Source: Halorubrum vacuolatum (GTDB taxonomy: Archaea > Halobacteriota > Halobacteria > Halobacteriales > Haloferacaceae). Taken from it: a DNA stretch of 64,000 nucleotides. Location: NCBI RefSeq assembly GCF_900188065.1, contig NZ_FZNQ01000002.1, forward strand, positions 186,001 to 250,000, written 5' to 3'. Positions 50,745 through 57,511 of the stretch are shown piece by piece (the first letter of the stretch is position 1; each line of letters starts with the position of its first letter). Made by a program: the position numbers and the translations under genes. Under the pieces are notes generated by a model that worked only from the letters and a program-made list of their open reading frames with translations, was not told the origin of the DNA and made no database searches.

Positions 50745-51125
50745 TTACGCCGGATCGAACGTCCGCAGGACGCCCGCGAGCGCGGCACCTAACTCCTCAA
50801 AACGGTCGATGTCCATCGCGTCCGCCGTCACCCAGACCCCGTGGTTGTTCGCGATGACCCGCGTCAGGTAGCCGTTTTCGAAGACACGCACGGTGAACCG
50901 ATACTTTCCGAGCTGGGTGCCCGTATACAGCGACTGTGATTGGAACCCCTGCCGCTCGTTCTCGGCGAACCCTACGAGGTCGGCCGTCCGATCCAAGTCG
51001 CTTCGGAGATAGAGCTGTTCGACCGCGTCCTCGGTGAAGTAGGTGATGCTTCGGATCTCATCGCCGGCAGTCGTGCGTGCCGCGCTGCACAGTTCCTCCC
51101 GGTGCGTCTCCGCCAACTGTGTCAT
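50745..51125 (-). CDS. DUF7522-like haloarchaeal protein
   Basis: 126 residues from MTQLAETHREELC. Pattern AARTTAGDEIRSITYFTEDAVEQLYLRSDLD and ENERQGFQSQSLYTG, FTVRVFENGYLTRVIANNHGVWVTAD, in keeping with DUF7522, recalled and not checked. Two in-frame ATGs upstream (51152 and beyond) are less likely. Divergent from aglJ. Confidence 0.75.
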   Translation of the reverse strand: MTQLAETHREELCSAARTTAGDEIRSITYFTEDAVEQLYLRSDLDRTADLVGFAENERQGFQSQSLYTGTQLGKYRFTVRVFENGYLTRVIANNHGVWVTADAMDIDRFEELGAALAGVLRTFDPA

Positions 51126-51226
51126 GGGATCACATTCGGCGTTCAGGCACATGATTGTACTGGTGGGGGCACCGCGTGCCGGACAGGAGGGACAGAGTTT
51201 AGCAAGACGCGCGAGTTCCTCCGGAC

Positions 51227-52201
51227 ATGGTCGATCTCGATGACGTCTGTGTCCTCCTCCCGACGCTCGATGAGGCGGCAACCGTCGAGGAGGTCATCAC
51301 CGGCTTCCGTGAGGTCGGACTGTCGAACGTCCTCGTCGTGGACGGTGGGTCGACCGACGATACCCGTGAGATCGCCCGTGCTGCCGGTGCGCGGGTTCTC
51401 AGACAGTCCGGACAGGGGAAGGGACAAGCGGTTCGTGAGGCGGTCCGGGATCACATCGACACCCCGTACGTGCTGATGGCCGACGCCGATGCGACCTACG
51501 AGGCGACCGACGCGGAGGCGATGTTGGAACCCCTTCGTGCGGGCACCGCCGATCACGTGATCGGAAACCGGTTCGCGGACATGCGTTCCGGGGCGATGAC
51601 GCGCCTGAACCGGTTCGGCAATCGGATCATCAACCTCACCTTCAGACTGGTCCACGGCGAGAGATACGAAGACATCCTCTCGGGTTACCGTGCGTTCACC
51701 CGCGAGTCGTTCCTCCGGATGAACCTCACCGCCGACGGCTTCGGCATCGAGACGGAGATGGCCGTCGAGTGCGTCAAAAACCGGGTCCGCGTCGCGGTCG
51801 TGCCGATCACCTATCGTGCCCGTCCCGACGGCTCCGCGACGAACTTACACCCGATCCGTGACGGCGGGGTGATCTTTCTCGAACTCTACCGAAAGGCGAA
51901 GACCAACAACCCGCTTTTTTATTTCGGAAGCATCGGCACCGTCTCGACGCTGGCCGGCGTGCTCATGACCGCCTACGTGCTGTATCGATGGATCGTCCGG
52001 GGGGTCGGCCACGAGATCATCGCGGTCGGCGCCGCCGGGGCGACGATCCTCGGCATTCAACTGTTGATCTTCGGCGTCCTCGCGGATATGATCCTCACGC
52101 TCCACCGCGAACAGCTCGCCCACCGGGAGCGTGTCGCTGAAGGTGAACGGGTCGCCGAAGGTGAACGGGTCGCCGCCGACGACCGGAGTTCGGACGACTG
52201 A
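51227..52201 (+). CDS. aglJ: AglJ-like dolichyl-phosphate glycosyltransferase
   Basis: 324 residues. GT-A family 2 glycosyltransferase: VCVLLPTLDEAATVEEVITGF, LVVDGGSTDDTRE (nucleotide-sugar Asp), ADADATYE (DxD metal site) and ILSGYRAFTRESFLRM, followed by two C-terminal membrane helices and an acidic tail with three 18-bp repeats (52127-52180) encoding RVAEGE. In Haloferax volcanii AglJ adds the first hexose to dolichol phosphate for S-layer N-glycosylation (established there). Start ATG 51227. Confidence 0.87.
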   Translation: MVDLDDVCVLLPTLDEAATVEEVITGFREVGLSNVLVVDGGSTDDTREIARAAGARVLRQSGQGKGQAVREAVRDHIDTPYVLMADADATYEATDAEAMLEPLRAGTADHVIGNRFADMRSGAMTRLNRFGNRIINLTFRLVHGERYEDILSGYRAFTRESFLRMNLTADGFGIETEMAVECVKNRVRVAVVPITYRARPDGSATNLHPIRDGGVIFLELYRKAKTNNPLFYFGSIGTVSTLAGVLMTAYVLYRWIVRGVGHEIIAVGAAGATILGIQLLIFGVLADMILTLHREQLAHRERVAEGERVAEGERVAADDRSSDD

Positions 52202-52254
52202 GTGGATCGGTGGACGGCAGAGCGGAGCGGTCGACCGCTTCGGCTCCCCGATGC

Positions 52255-52261
52255 TTTATAT
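52255..52261 (+). promoter_or_regulatory. TATA box of the AI-2E-type transporter gene
   Basis: TTTATAT, about 25 bases before the ATG at 52284; supports that start over the longer frame from 52131. Confidence 0.6.
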
Positions 52262-52283
52262 CTGCCGCCGGATACGGTGGCGC

Positions 52284-53390
52284 ATGGACGAGAAACGGTT
52301 CGTGATCACCCTCTTCGGCATCGTCGTCGCCCTCATCGTCGGTTTCATCGCCTATCGATTCGTCGCCGCGCTCACCGTGGCGGTCTTTCTGTACTACTGC
52401 ACGCGTCGGTTTTATTATGGGCTGGCGCGGCTGCGGCTTCCCGCACGGATCCGCGCAGCGGCGGCCATCTCGGTCATCGGGCTGCCGCTGATCCTGCTTT
52501 TAAGCTACACGCTCGTGCTGCTGGTGATCGAGGCGCGACGGTTCATCGAACAGTATCCCGTGACCGAGTCCGTCGGCGGGGAGGTCGCGTGGGTTGACGG
52601 GCTCGCCGACCTCTCGGATCCGACTGTCGACGGGTTGATCACGACGTACCAGGAGGGCGGCTTCGATCCGCTCATCGACCTCCTCTCGGAGCACGCCGGG
52701 CTGCTCACCTCGACGGTCACCGGCTTCCTGTTGAACGTCCTCATCGCCGTGATCGTCACCTACTACCTGCTGCTCGATGGGTCGAAGTTCCACGAGTGGC
52801 TGTTGAGTTTCGACGACGAAGCGATCGTGCGTGAGTACCTCGAGGCGGCCGATGCGGAGCTTGAAGCGGTCCTATACGGGAACCTCCTCAACGTCATCGC
52901 CATCTCGCTCATCGCCGTCGCGACGTACACGGGATACAACCTCCTCGCTCCCGCCGGGGCGACCGTCCCGTATCCGGCGCTTGCGGGGGCGCTCACCGGC
53001 ATCGCCAGCCTGATCCCCGTGATCGGGATGAAGATCGTCTATATCCCGCTCGCGGCCGCAGCGGCGACCCCCGCCGTGTTAGCGAACGACATCACGGCGC
53101 TCCTATATGTCGGTCTGTTCGTCGCCGTCGTGGTCGTCGTCGTCGATACGATCCCCGACATCCTGCTTCGCCCGTATTTCAGCGGCAAGACCACCCACGT
53201 CGGCTTATTAATGTTGGCGTACGTCTTCGGGCCGGTCGTTTTCGGGTTCTACGGACTCTTCCTCGCACCAATCATTCTCGTGTTGGCGCTGACATTCGCG
53301 TACACTGCACTCCCACGGCTGCTGGGGGCCGACCTCGAAGACCCAGAAAAGCGTGTCGGTCCGAATCAGTATCGTTTGGACGAATTCTGA
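52284..53390 (+). CDS. AI-2E/PerM-family membrane permease
   Basis: 368 residues from MDEKRFVITL. PerM-type layout: five or six hydrophobic helices with a long soluble middle helix region (RRFIEQYPVTESV ...), LLNVIAISLIAVATY and the end block GLFLAPIILVLALTF. Members export small signals or ions; substrate unknown here. Confidence 0.88.
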   Translation: MDEKRFVITLFGIVVALIVGFIAYRFVAALTVAVFLYYCTRRFYYGLARLRLPARIRAAAAISVIGLPLILLLSYTLVLLVIEARRFIEQYPVTESVGGEVAWVDGLADLSDPTVDGLITTYQEGGFDPLIDLLSEHAGLLTSTVTGFLLNVLIAVIVTYYLLLDGSKFHEWLLSFDDEAIVREYLEAADAELEAVLYGNLLNVIAISLIAVATYTGYNLLAPAGATVPYPALAGALTGIASLIPVIGMKIVYIPLAAAAATPAVLANDITALLYVGLFVAVVVVVVDTIPDILLRPYFSGKTTHVGLLMLAYVFGPVVFGFYGLFLAPIILVLALTFAYTALPRLLGADLEDPEKRVGPNQYRLDEF

Positions 53391-53434
53391 CCGGGCCGGC
53401 GCGATGACGGTTTATAAACCACCGCTCGAATCGA

Positions 53435-53824
53435 TCACGTCGAGTTGCACTCGGCGAGCCACTCGGTGGCCCACTCGCCGATCTCCTCGAAGATCGGCGC
53501 GAGCGACTCCCCTTTCGCGGTGAGGCTGTAGTAGGTCGCGACCGGGGCGTCCTCCTCCAACCGCCGATCGACGAACCCGGTCTCCTGTAGGTCGTCGAGC
53601 ACGCGCGAGAGCGTCCTGGCGTTCGCGTCGGTTTCGCGTTTGAGCTCGTTGAACCGCCGTTCCCCGTTCTGTAGTTCGTGAAGCACGACAAGTCGCCATC
53701 GCGAGCCTATCTGGTCGATCGATTCGACGATCGGACACGGTGTGTCGCTGATTTGGGAGTGTGACCCGTCGTCATCCGCCGTTCCGACTTCAGCACCGCT
53801 CTCTGTAAGTTCCTGCGAGGACAT
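53435..53824 (-). CDS. HxlR-family winged-helix regulator
   Basis: 129 residues. HxlR signature CPIVESIDQIGSRWRLVVLHEL begins at Cys30; RRFNELKRETDANARTLSRVL is the recognition helix and LTAKGESLAPIFEEIGEWATEW the dimer helix. In Bacillus YodB and CatR the equivalent N-terminal cysteine senses quinones and thiol stress by reaction with them (established). It diverges from the DoxX gene through a 69-base region, so it probably represses that operon and itself. Confidence 0.93.
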   Translation of the reverse strand: MSSQELTESGAEVGTADDDGSHSQISDTPCPIVESIDQIGSRWRLVVLHELQNGERRFNELKRETDANARTLSRVLDDLQETGFVDRRLEEDAPVATYYSLTAKGESLAPIFEEIGEWATEWLAECNST

Positions 53825-53893
53825 TGATGTTACCTGCTAACCCTTTTGTCCGGGAACCGATATATAGGTTACGCTCGTATATGTGGTTGCACA
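53825..53893. promoter_or_regulatory. shared HxlR/DoxX promoter with a TATA-centred dyad
   Basis: The 69-base divergent region holds GATATATAGG (53859-53868), about 30 bases before the DoxX ATG. AACC-N8-GGTT (53855-53858 and 53867-53870) forms a symmetric box around that TATA. A regulator bound here would block the DoxX operon. Two TATA-like boxes on the minus strand could serve HxlR. Confidence 0.45.
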
Positions 53894-54343
53894 ATGATAG
53901 CTGAATTCGCAACGATACCACTACAGTTCGATACCCCGCTCTCCGGGGAGTTGTTCCTCATCGGCCGTCTGCTGTTTGGCGGCGTACTCGCGTTCATGGG
54001 ACTCAATCACTTCCTCGACGTCGACACGATGGCCGGCTACGCGGAATTTAAAGGGTTGCCGGCACCCCGCTTTTCCGTCATCGCCTCGGGCGTCCTCCTC
54101 GTCTCCGGGGGGTTGGGAGTCGCGCTCGGGCTCTTTCCGGTGCTCGCCGCCGGCGGCTTGGCGGTCTTCCTTCTCGTCTCCGCGGTGACGATGCACGACT
54201 TCTGGTCGGTCGAGGATCCCGAAGGGCGCCAGTCGGAGCTCACGAGCTTCCTCAAGAACATCTACGGCGCGGGTGCTGCCCTCGCGCTTCTCGCGATCGG
54301 CGGCACGAGCTGGCCGTACGCGGTCGGGATCGGTCTCTTTTAA
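53894..54343 (+). CDS. DoxX-family membrane protein
   Basis: 149 residues with four hydrophobic helices. DoxX pattern: LIGRLLFGGVLAFMGLNHFLDV, MAGYAEFKGLPAP and ASGVLLVSGGLGVALGLFPVL, and FWSVEDPEGRQSELTSFLKN. DoxX proteins in Bacillus (CatD/MhqP) belong to quinone-detoxification operons. Start chosen so that a family-like N-terminus follows; the frame to 53846 lacks similarity. Followed by VOC and flavin-reductase genes on the same strand. Confidence 0.9.
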   Translation: MIAEFATIPLQFDTPLSGELFLIGRLLFGGVLAFMGLNHFLDVDTMAGYAEFKGLPAPRFSVIASGVLLVSGGLGVALGLFPVLAAGGLAVFLLVSAVTMHDFWSVEDPEGRQSELTSFLKNIYGAGAALALLAIGGTSWPYAVGIGLF

Positions 54344-54361
54344 GATAACGTTCCCATCGCG

Positions 54362-54895
54362 ATGGACCCGCCCACAGAACTAACCGATTCCTCCACGAAC
54401 CGACCCGTATCGATGACCGATGCCCCACCGACCACCGGCTTACATCACGTGACCAATATCTGTACCGATATGGATGCCACCGTCGCCTTCTATGAGGACG
54501 TCCTCGGCTGGCACACGGTCAAACGGACGCAGAACTACGACGACCCGGGAACGTTACACTACTACTTTTCGCCGACGCCGGCCGGCGAGCCGGGAACGAC
54601 CGTCACCTACTTCGAGTACCCCGGGTCGCGGGGCGCGCCCGGTCCCGGCGCGAGCCATCACTTCGCGTTTGGGGTTGAGGACGAGACCACGCTCGCGGAG
54701 TGGCGCGAGCACCTCCTCGCTCACGACGTCAACGTCTCGACCGTGAAGGATCGTACGTACTTTAAAAGCATCTACTTCACCGATCCCGACGGGCTCGTCT
54801 TCGAGTTAGCGACGCAGGGGCCCGGCTTCACCGTCGACGAGGAGGTGCCCGGTGCCGAGCGGATCGACCCGTTCGCCCGCGAGGAGGAACGGTGA
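54362..54895 (+). CDS. VOC-family ring-cleaving dioxygenase/glyoxalase-like protein
   Basis: 177 residues. Vicinal-oxygen-chelate fold with metal ligands at LHHVTN (His), SHHFAFG (His) and VFELATQGPG (Glu); the phrase THVKRTQNYDDPGTLHYYF-like segment WHTVKRTQNYDDPGTLHYYF resembles MhqO/CatE-type ring-cleaving dioxygenases. Substrate probably a quinol or catechol. A TTTTAAG box 20-25 bases upstream supports 54362; an in-frame ATG at 54413 would also fit the family. Overlaps the flavin reductase by GTGA. Confidence 0.87.
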   Translation: MDPPTELTDSSTNRPVSMTDAPPTTGLHHVTNICTDMDATVAFYEDVLGWHTVKRTQNYDDPGTLHYYFSPTPAGEPGTTVTYFEYPGSRGAPGPGASHHFAFGVEDETTLAEWREHLLAHDVNVSTVKDRTYFKSIYFTDPDGLVFELATQGPGFTVDEEVPGAERIDPFAREEER

Positions 54896-55476
54896 GATCC
54901 GGCGATCCCGACGCCTTCGGATCACCGTATCGACTCCTCTCGACGGCGGTTACACCCCGACCGATCGCGTGGGTCTCCTCACGCGGCCCGGCCGGCGAGA
55001 ACCTCGCGCCGTATAGTTTTTATACGGTCGCCGCGGTCGACCCGCCAACGCTGCTGTTCGCCCCCGTGGCCACCGCCGCGGCACCGAAGGACACCCTCGC
55101 GAACGCCGTGGCGACGGAGGCGTTCGTCGTCAACGTCGTCACACGAGATCTCGTCGAGGAAATGAACGCCTCAAGTGCGACGCTGGAGCCGGAGGAAAGC
55201 GAGTTCGATCACGCCGGCGTGACCCCGGTCGAGGCGGTTCACGTCGATGCTCCCCGCGTCGCCGAGGCGTCGGTCAGTATGGAGTGCCACCTCACGGAGG
55301 CGATCGAGATCGGTGGATCGACCGTGGTGGTGGGTGAGGTCGTGTACGCCCACGTCGACGACGACGTCCTCGCCGACGGGAAGATCGATATCGACCGGCT
55401 GGAGACCGTCGGCCGGCTCGCCGGAAACCGGTATGCAAGCACCGAGGATCGGTTCACGATAGAGCGGCCGCCGTAG
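54892..55476 (+). CDS. flavin reductase-like (FMN-binding split-barrel) protein
   Basis: 194 residues from GTG, overlapping the VOC stop. Flavin reductase domain: LLSTAVTPRPIAWVSSRG at the start, APYSFYTVAAVDPPTLLFAP and NVVTRDLVEEMNASS, GGSTVVVGEVVYAHVD and a final GNRYASTED. Binds FMN; in this context a quinone or nitro-compound reductase is possible. Ends the cluster. Confidence 0.9.
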   Translation: MRSGDPDAFGSPYRLLSTAVTPRPIAWVSSRGPAGENLAPYSFYTVAAVDPPTLLFAPVATAAAPKDTLANAVATEAFVVNVVTRDLVEEMNASSATLEPEESEFDHAGVTPVEAVHVDAPRVAEASVSMECHLTEAIEIGGSTVVVGEVVYAHVDDDVLADGKIDIDRLETVGRLAGNRYASTEDRFTIERPP

Positions 55477-55513
55477 CCGGGACGTGCGTGGGGTCGACGT
55501 GTCCTCACCAAGT

Positions 55514-55939
55514 TTAAAACGCGTCGCGTTCGAGGCCGTCGGCGAAGCGCCGGAGCGCACGCTCACAGGTCGGCACGTAGGCGATCGCCGGCAGCGGGAC
55601 CTCGATGATGACCCGACAGCGGTTCGGCTCTCCGACGTACGCCTCGATCGAATGCCCGGTCGCCGGCAATCCGGCGACGATCCAGTCCCAACGCCTGCCG
55701 TTGAAACCCGTGACGCGGAATGGAACCCAGCCACAGCCGATCCGCACGCGGCCGCGGGTCCCCTGACGCACGTATCGATCGTCGCTCTCGACGCCCTCGA
55801 TGACCGGGCTCCAGAGAGGCCACGTCCGAGTATCCCGTAGCGTCTCGGCGGCAACGCTCGGGGACACGTCGACATCGCAGGCGACCTCAATGATCGCCGC
55901 TCGCCTCCTCCGAACCACGTCGCGCGCGGCGGTGTTCAC
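55514..55939 (-). CDS. SRPBCC (START-like) family protein
   Basis: 141 residues from the GTG at 55939. Polyketide-cyclase/coenzyme Q-binding-like fold: ACDVDVSPSVAAETLRDTRTWPLWSPVIEGVE, RIGCGWVPFRVTGFNGRRWDWIVAG and a last helix ERALRRFADGLERD. The cavity would hold a hydrophobic ligand. An ATG start exists only further upstream inside the repeats; GTG with family alignment is preferred. Convergent with the flavin reductase. Confidence 0.8.
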   Translation of the reverse strand: MNTAARDVVRRRRAAIIEVACDVDVSPSVAAETLRDTRTWPLWSPVIEGVESDDRYVRQGTRGRVRIGCGWVPFRVTGFNGRRWDWIVAGLPATGHSIEAYVGEPNRCRVIIEVPLPAIAYVPTCERALRRFADGLERDAF

Positions 55940-55972
55940 ATCGTCACTAGACTCGCCACGGTGAAAAGCTGA

Positions 55973-56048
55973 TTGTCCACCACGCGAATGGCTGTCCACC
56001 ACGTGAATGGCTGTCCACCACGCGAATGGCTGTCCACCACGTGAATGG
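55973..56048. repeat. four tandem 19-bp repeats
   Basis: Copies at 55973, 55992, 56011 and 56030, each TGTCCACCACG-C/T-GAATGG after one variable 5' base pair, alternating C and T at the variable place. No spacer. They sit upstream of the SRPBCC gene. May be iteron-like regulator sites or simple duplication; no replication gene is near. Confidence 0.85.
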
Positions 56049-56183
56049 CGCATCCGTATCGCGTGGACGTGCGCGCCGTTCGTTCACCTGCCGACTCTCT
56101 CGGCGGATCATTATACAATATTATGACATCGGCGTATCCCTGCCGAAGAGTTAATATGTCGGTCCGTGGTAGCAGGGGACAAT

Positions 56184-56297
56184 ATGGCAACCGATGACCG
56201 CGGCACGATGAAAGACGTCTCACACACCGCGCCGGACGGAACCTCCGCGAAGGCCGTCTGGGAGCGGGGGAAGCGACCGGAAATAGCTGAAGAATAG
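56184..56297 (+). CDS. 37-residue small acidic protein
   Basis: MATDDRGTMKDVSHTAPDGT, then SAKAVWERGKRPEIAEE and TAG. TTAATAT about 28 bases upstream gives a normal leaderless promoter. The DVSHTAPDG and VWERG phrases recall small haloarchaeal proteins of unknown role, from memory. The frame continues after the TAG for six codons (LVERGE, then TAG), so a one-base change may have shortened it. Confidence 0.55.
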   Translation: MATDDRGTMKDVSHTAPDGTSAKAVWERGKRPEIAEE

Positions 56298-56443
56298 CTC
56301 GTCGAGCGCGGCGAGTAGTTTGCCCTTCTCCACAGTTCTACCACCCCCACTCCGACATGGGATGACAGGGCTGTCTCGGAACCATTCTCCGGACTGATAG
56401 CCACAGCCGTGAGTTTAACCCTGATGCCGGCGCAGGGACGGAT

Positions 56444-57511
56444 ATGATCGAGGTGAGGGGGTTGAAAAAGACCTATGGCGGGTTCGCCGCGGTCGCGGAC
56501 AGCACCTTCTCGGTGGCGGAAGGGGAGGTGTTCGGCATCGTCGGTCCCAACGGGGCGGGAAAGACGACGACCCTCAAGATGCTTGCGGGACTCATCGAGC
56601 CGACGAACGGTGAGGCGAGGGTCGCCGGATTCGACTCGACAGACCCAGAAATGCGCCAGCAGCTCGGCTTCCTGCCGGAGGAGTCCCCACTTTATGAGGA
56701 GATGACGCCGCGTTCGTACCTCCGATTTTTCGCCGACCTCTATGCTGTCCCCCGCGACGTCGCCACCGAACGCGTCGAGACGACGCTTGACCGCCTGTCG
56801 CTCGATCACCGCGAGCGGCGACTCGGGGATATGTCGAAGGGAATGAAACGAAAGGTCGCGATCGCCCGGTCGCTCGTCAACGACCCGGACGTGGTGATCT
56901 ACGACGAGCCCGCCTCGGGACTCGACCCGGTGACGACGAACACGGTCCTCGAGTTCACCCGCGAGCTTCGTGCCGAGGGAAAGACCGTCGTCTTCTCCGC
57001 GCACAACCTCCACCAGGTCGAATCGGTCTGTGACCGAGTCATCATTATGAACGAGGGACGGATCGTCGCACGCGGTAGCGTCGAGGAGATCCGGGATCGT
57101 CACGGCGAAACCACCTATCACGTCTACACGGACGTGTCGGTTACGGTGCCTACGGACGGAACCGAATGGGATCCGAACGAGGGTATCACCGAAGGCACAC
57201 CGAATGAGGATGTCGCCGGCGCGGACGGCCGAAGGGCCCCTCTTCGCTCGGAGCCGGTCGGGGACCGGTATCGTGTGGCGGTGCCGAGCATGGCCACCGT
57301 CGAGGACGTGCGGGAGGCGGCCGACGCCGTGGGTGGTGAGGTCGTCGACATTCGGAGCCGTGAACCCAGCCTTGAGGATATCTTCCTCGACGTGGTTGGA
57401 CGAACGCCCGACCGGCCACGAACCGTCGATGATGACTTTGTGCGAGGAGACGGACAGGATGCTTCCGCGGAACCGCAGCGTGGAGCCACGGCCGAGGAGG
57501 AACGACGGTGA
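56444..57511 (+). CDS. ABC transporter ATP-binding protein
   Basis: 355 residues. Walker A GPNGAGKTT, Q-loop before FLPEESPLYEEMTP, signature DMSKGMKRKVAIARSL, Walker B VVIYDEPASGLDP and the switch His in VFSAHNLHQVES. The C-terminal 120 residues are a DUF4162-like regulatory extension and an acidic tail. NatA/CcmA-type ATPase for the two permeases that follow with 4- and 8-base overlaps. TTTAACC box about 28 bases upstream. Confidence 0.93.
   Translation: MIEVRGLKKTYGGFAAVADSTFSVAEGEVFGIVGPNGAGKTTTLKMLAGLIEPTNGEARVAGFDSTDPEMRQQLGFLPEESPLYEEMTPRSYLRFFADLYAVPRDVATERVETTLDRLSLDHRERRLGDMSKGMKRKVAIARSLVNDPDVVIYDEPASGLDPVTTNTVLEFTRELRAEGKTVVFSAHNLHQVESVCDRVIIMNEGRIVARGSVEEIRDRHGETTYHVYTDVSVTVPTDGTEWDPNEGITEGTPNEDVAGADGRRAPLRSEPVGDRYRVAVPSMATVEDVREAADAVGGEVVDIRSREPSLEDIFLDVVGRTPDRPRTVDDDFVRGDGQDASAEPQRGATAEEERR

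Noticed and set aside
55973-56048. CRISPR array
   Set aside because: The 19-bp repeats are directly tandem without spacers, so this is not a CRISPR array.
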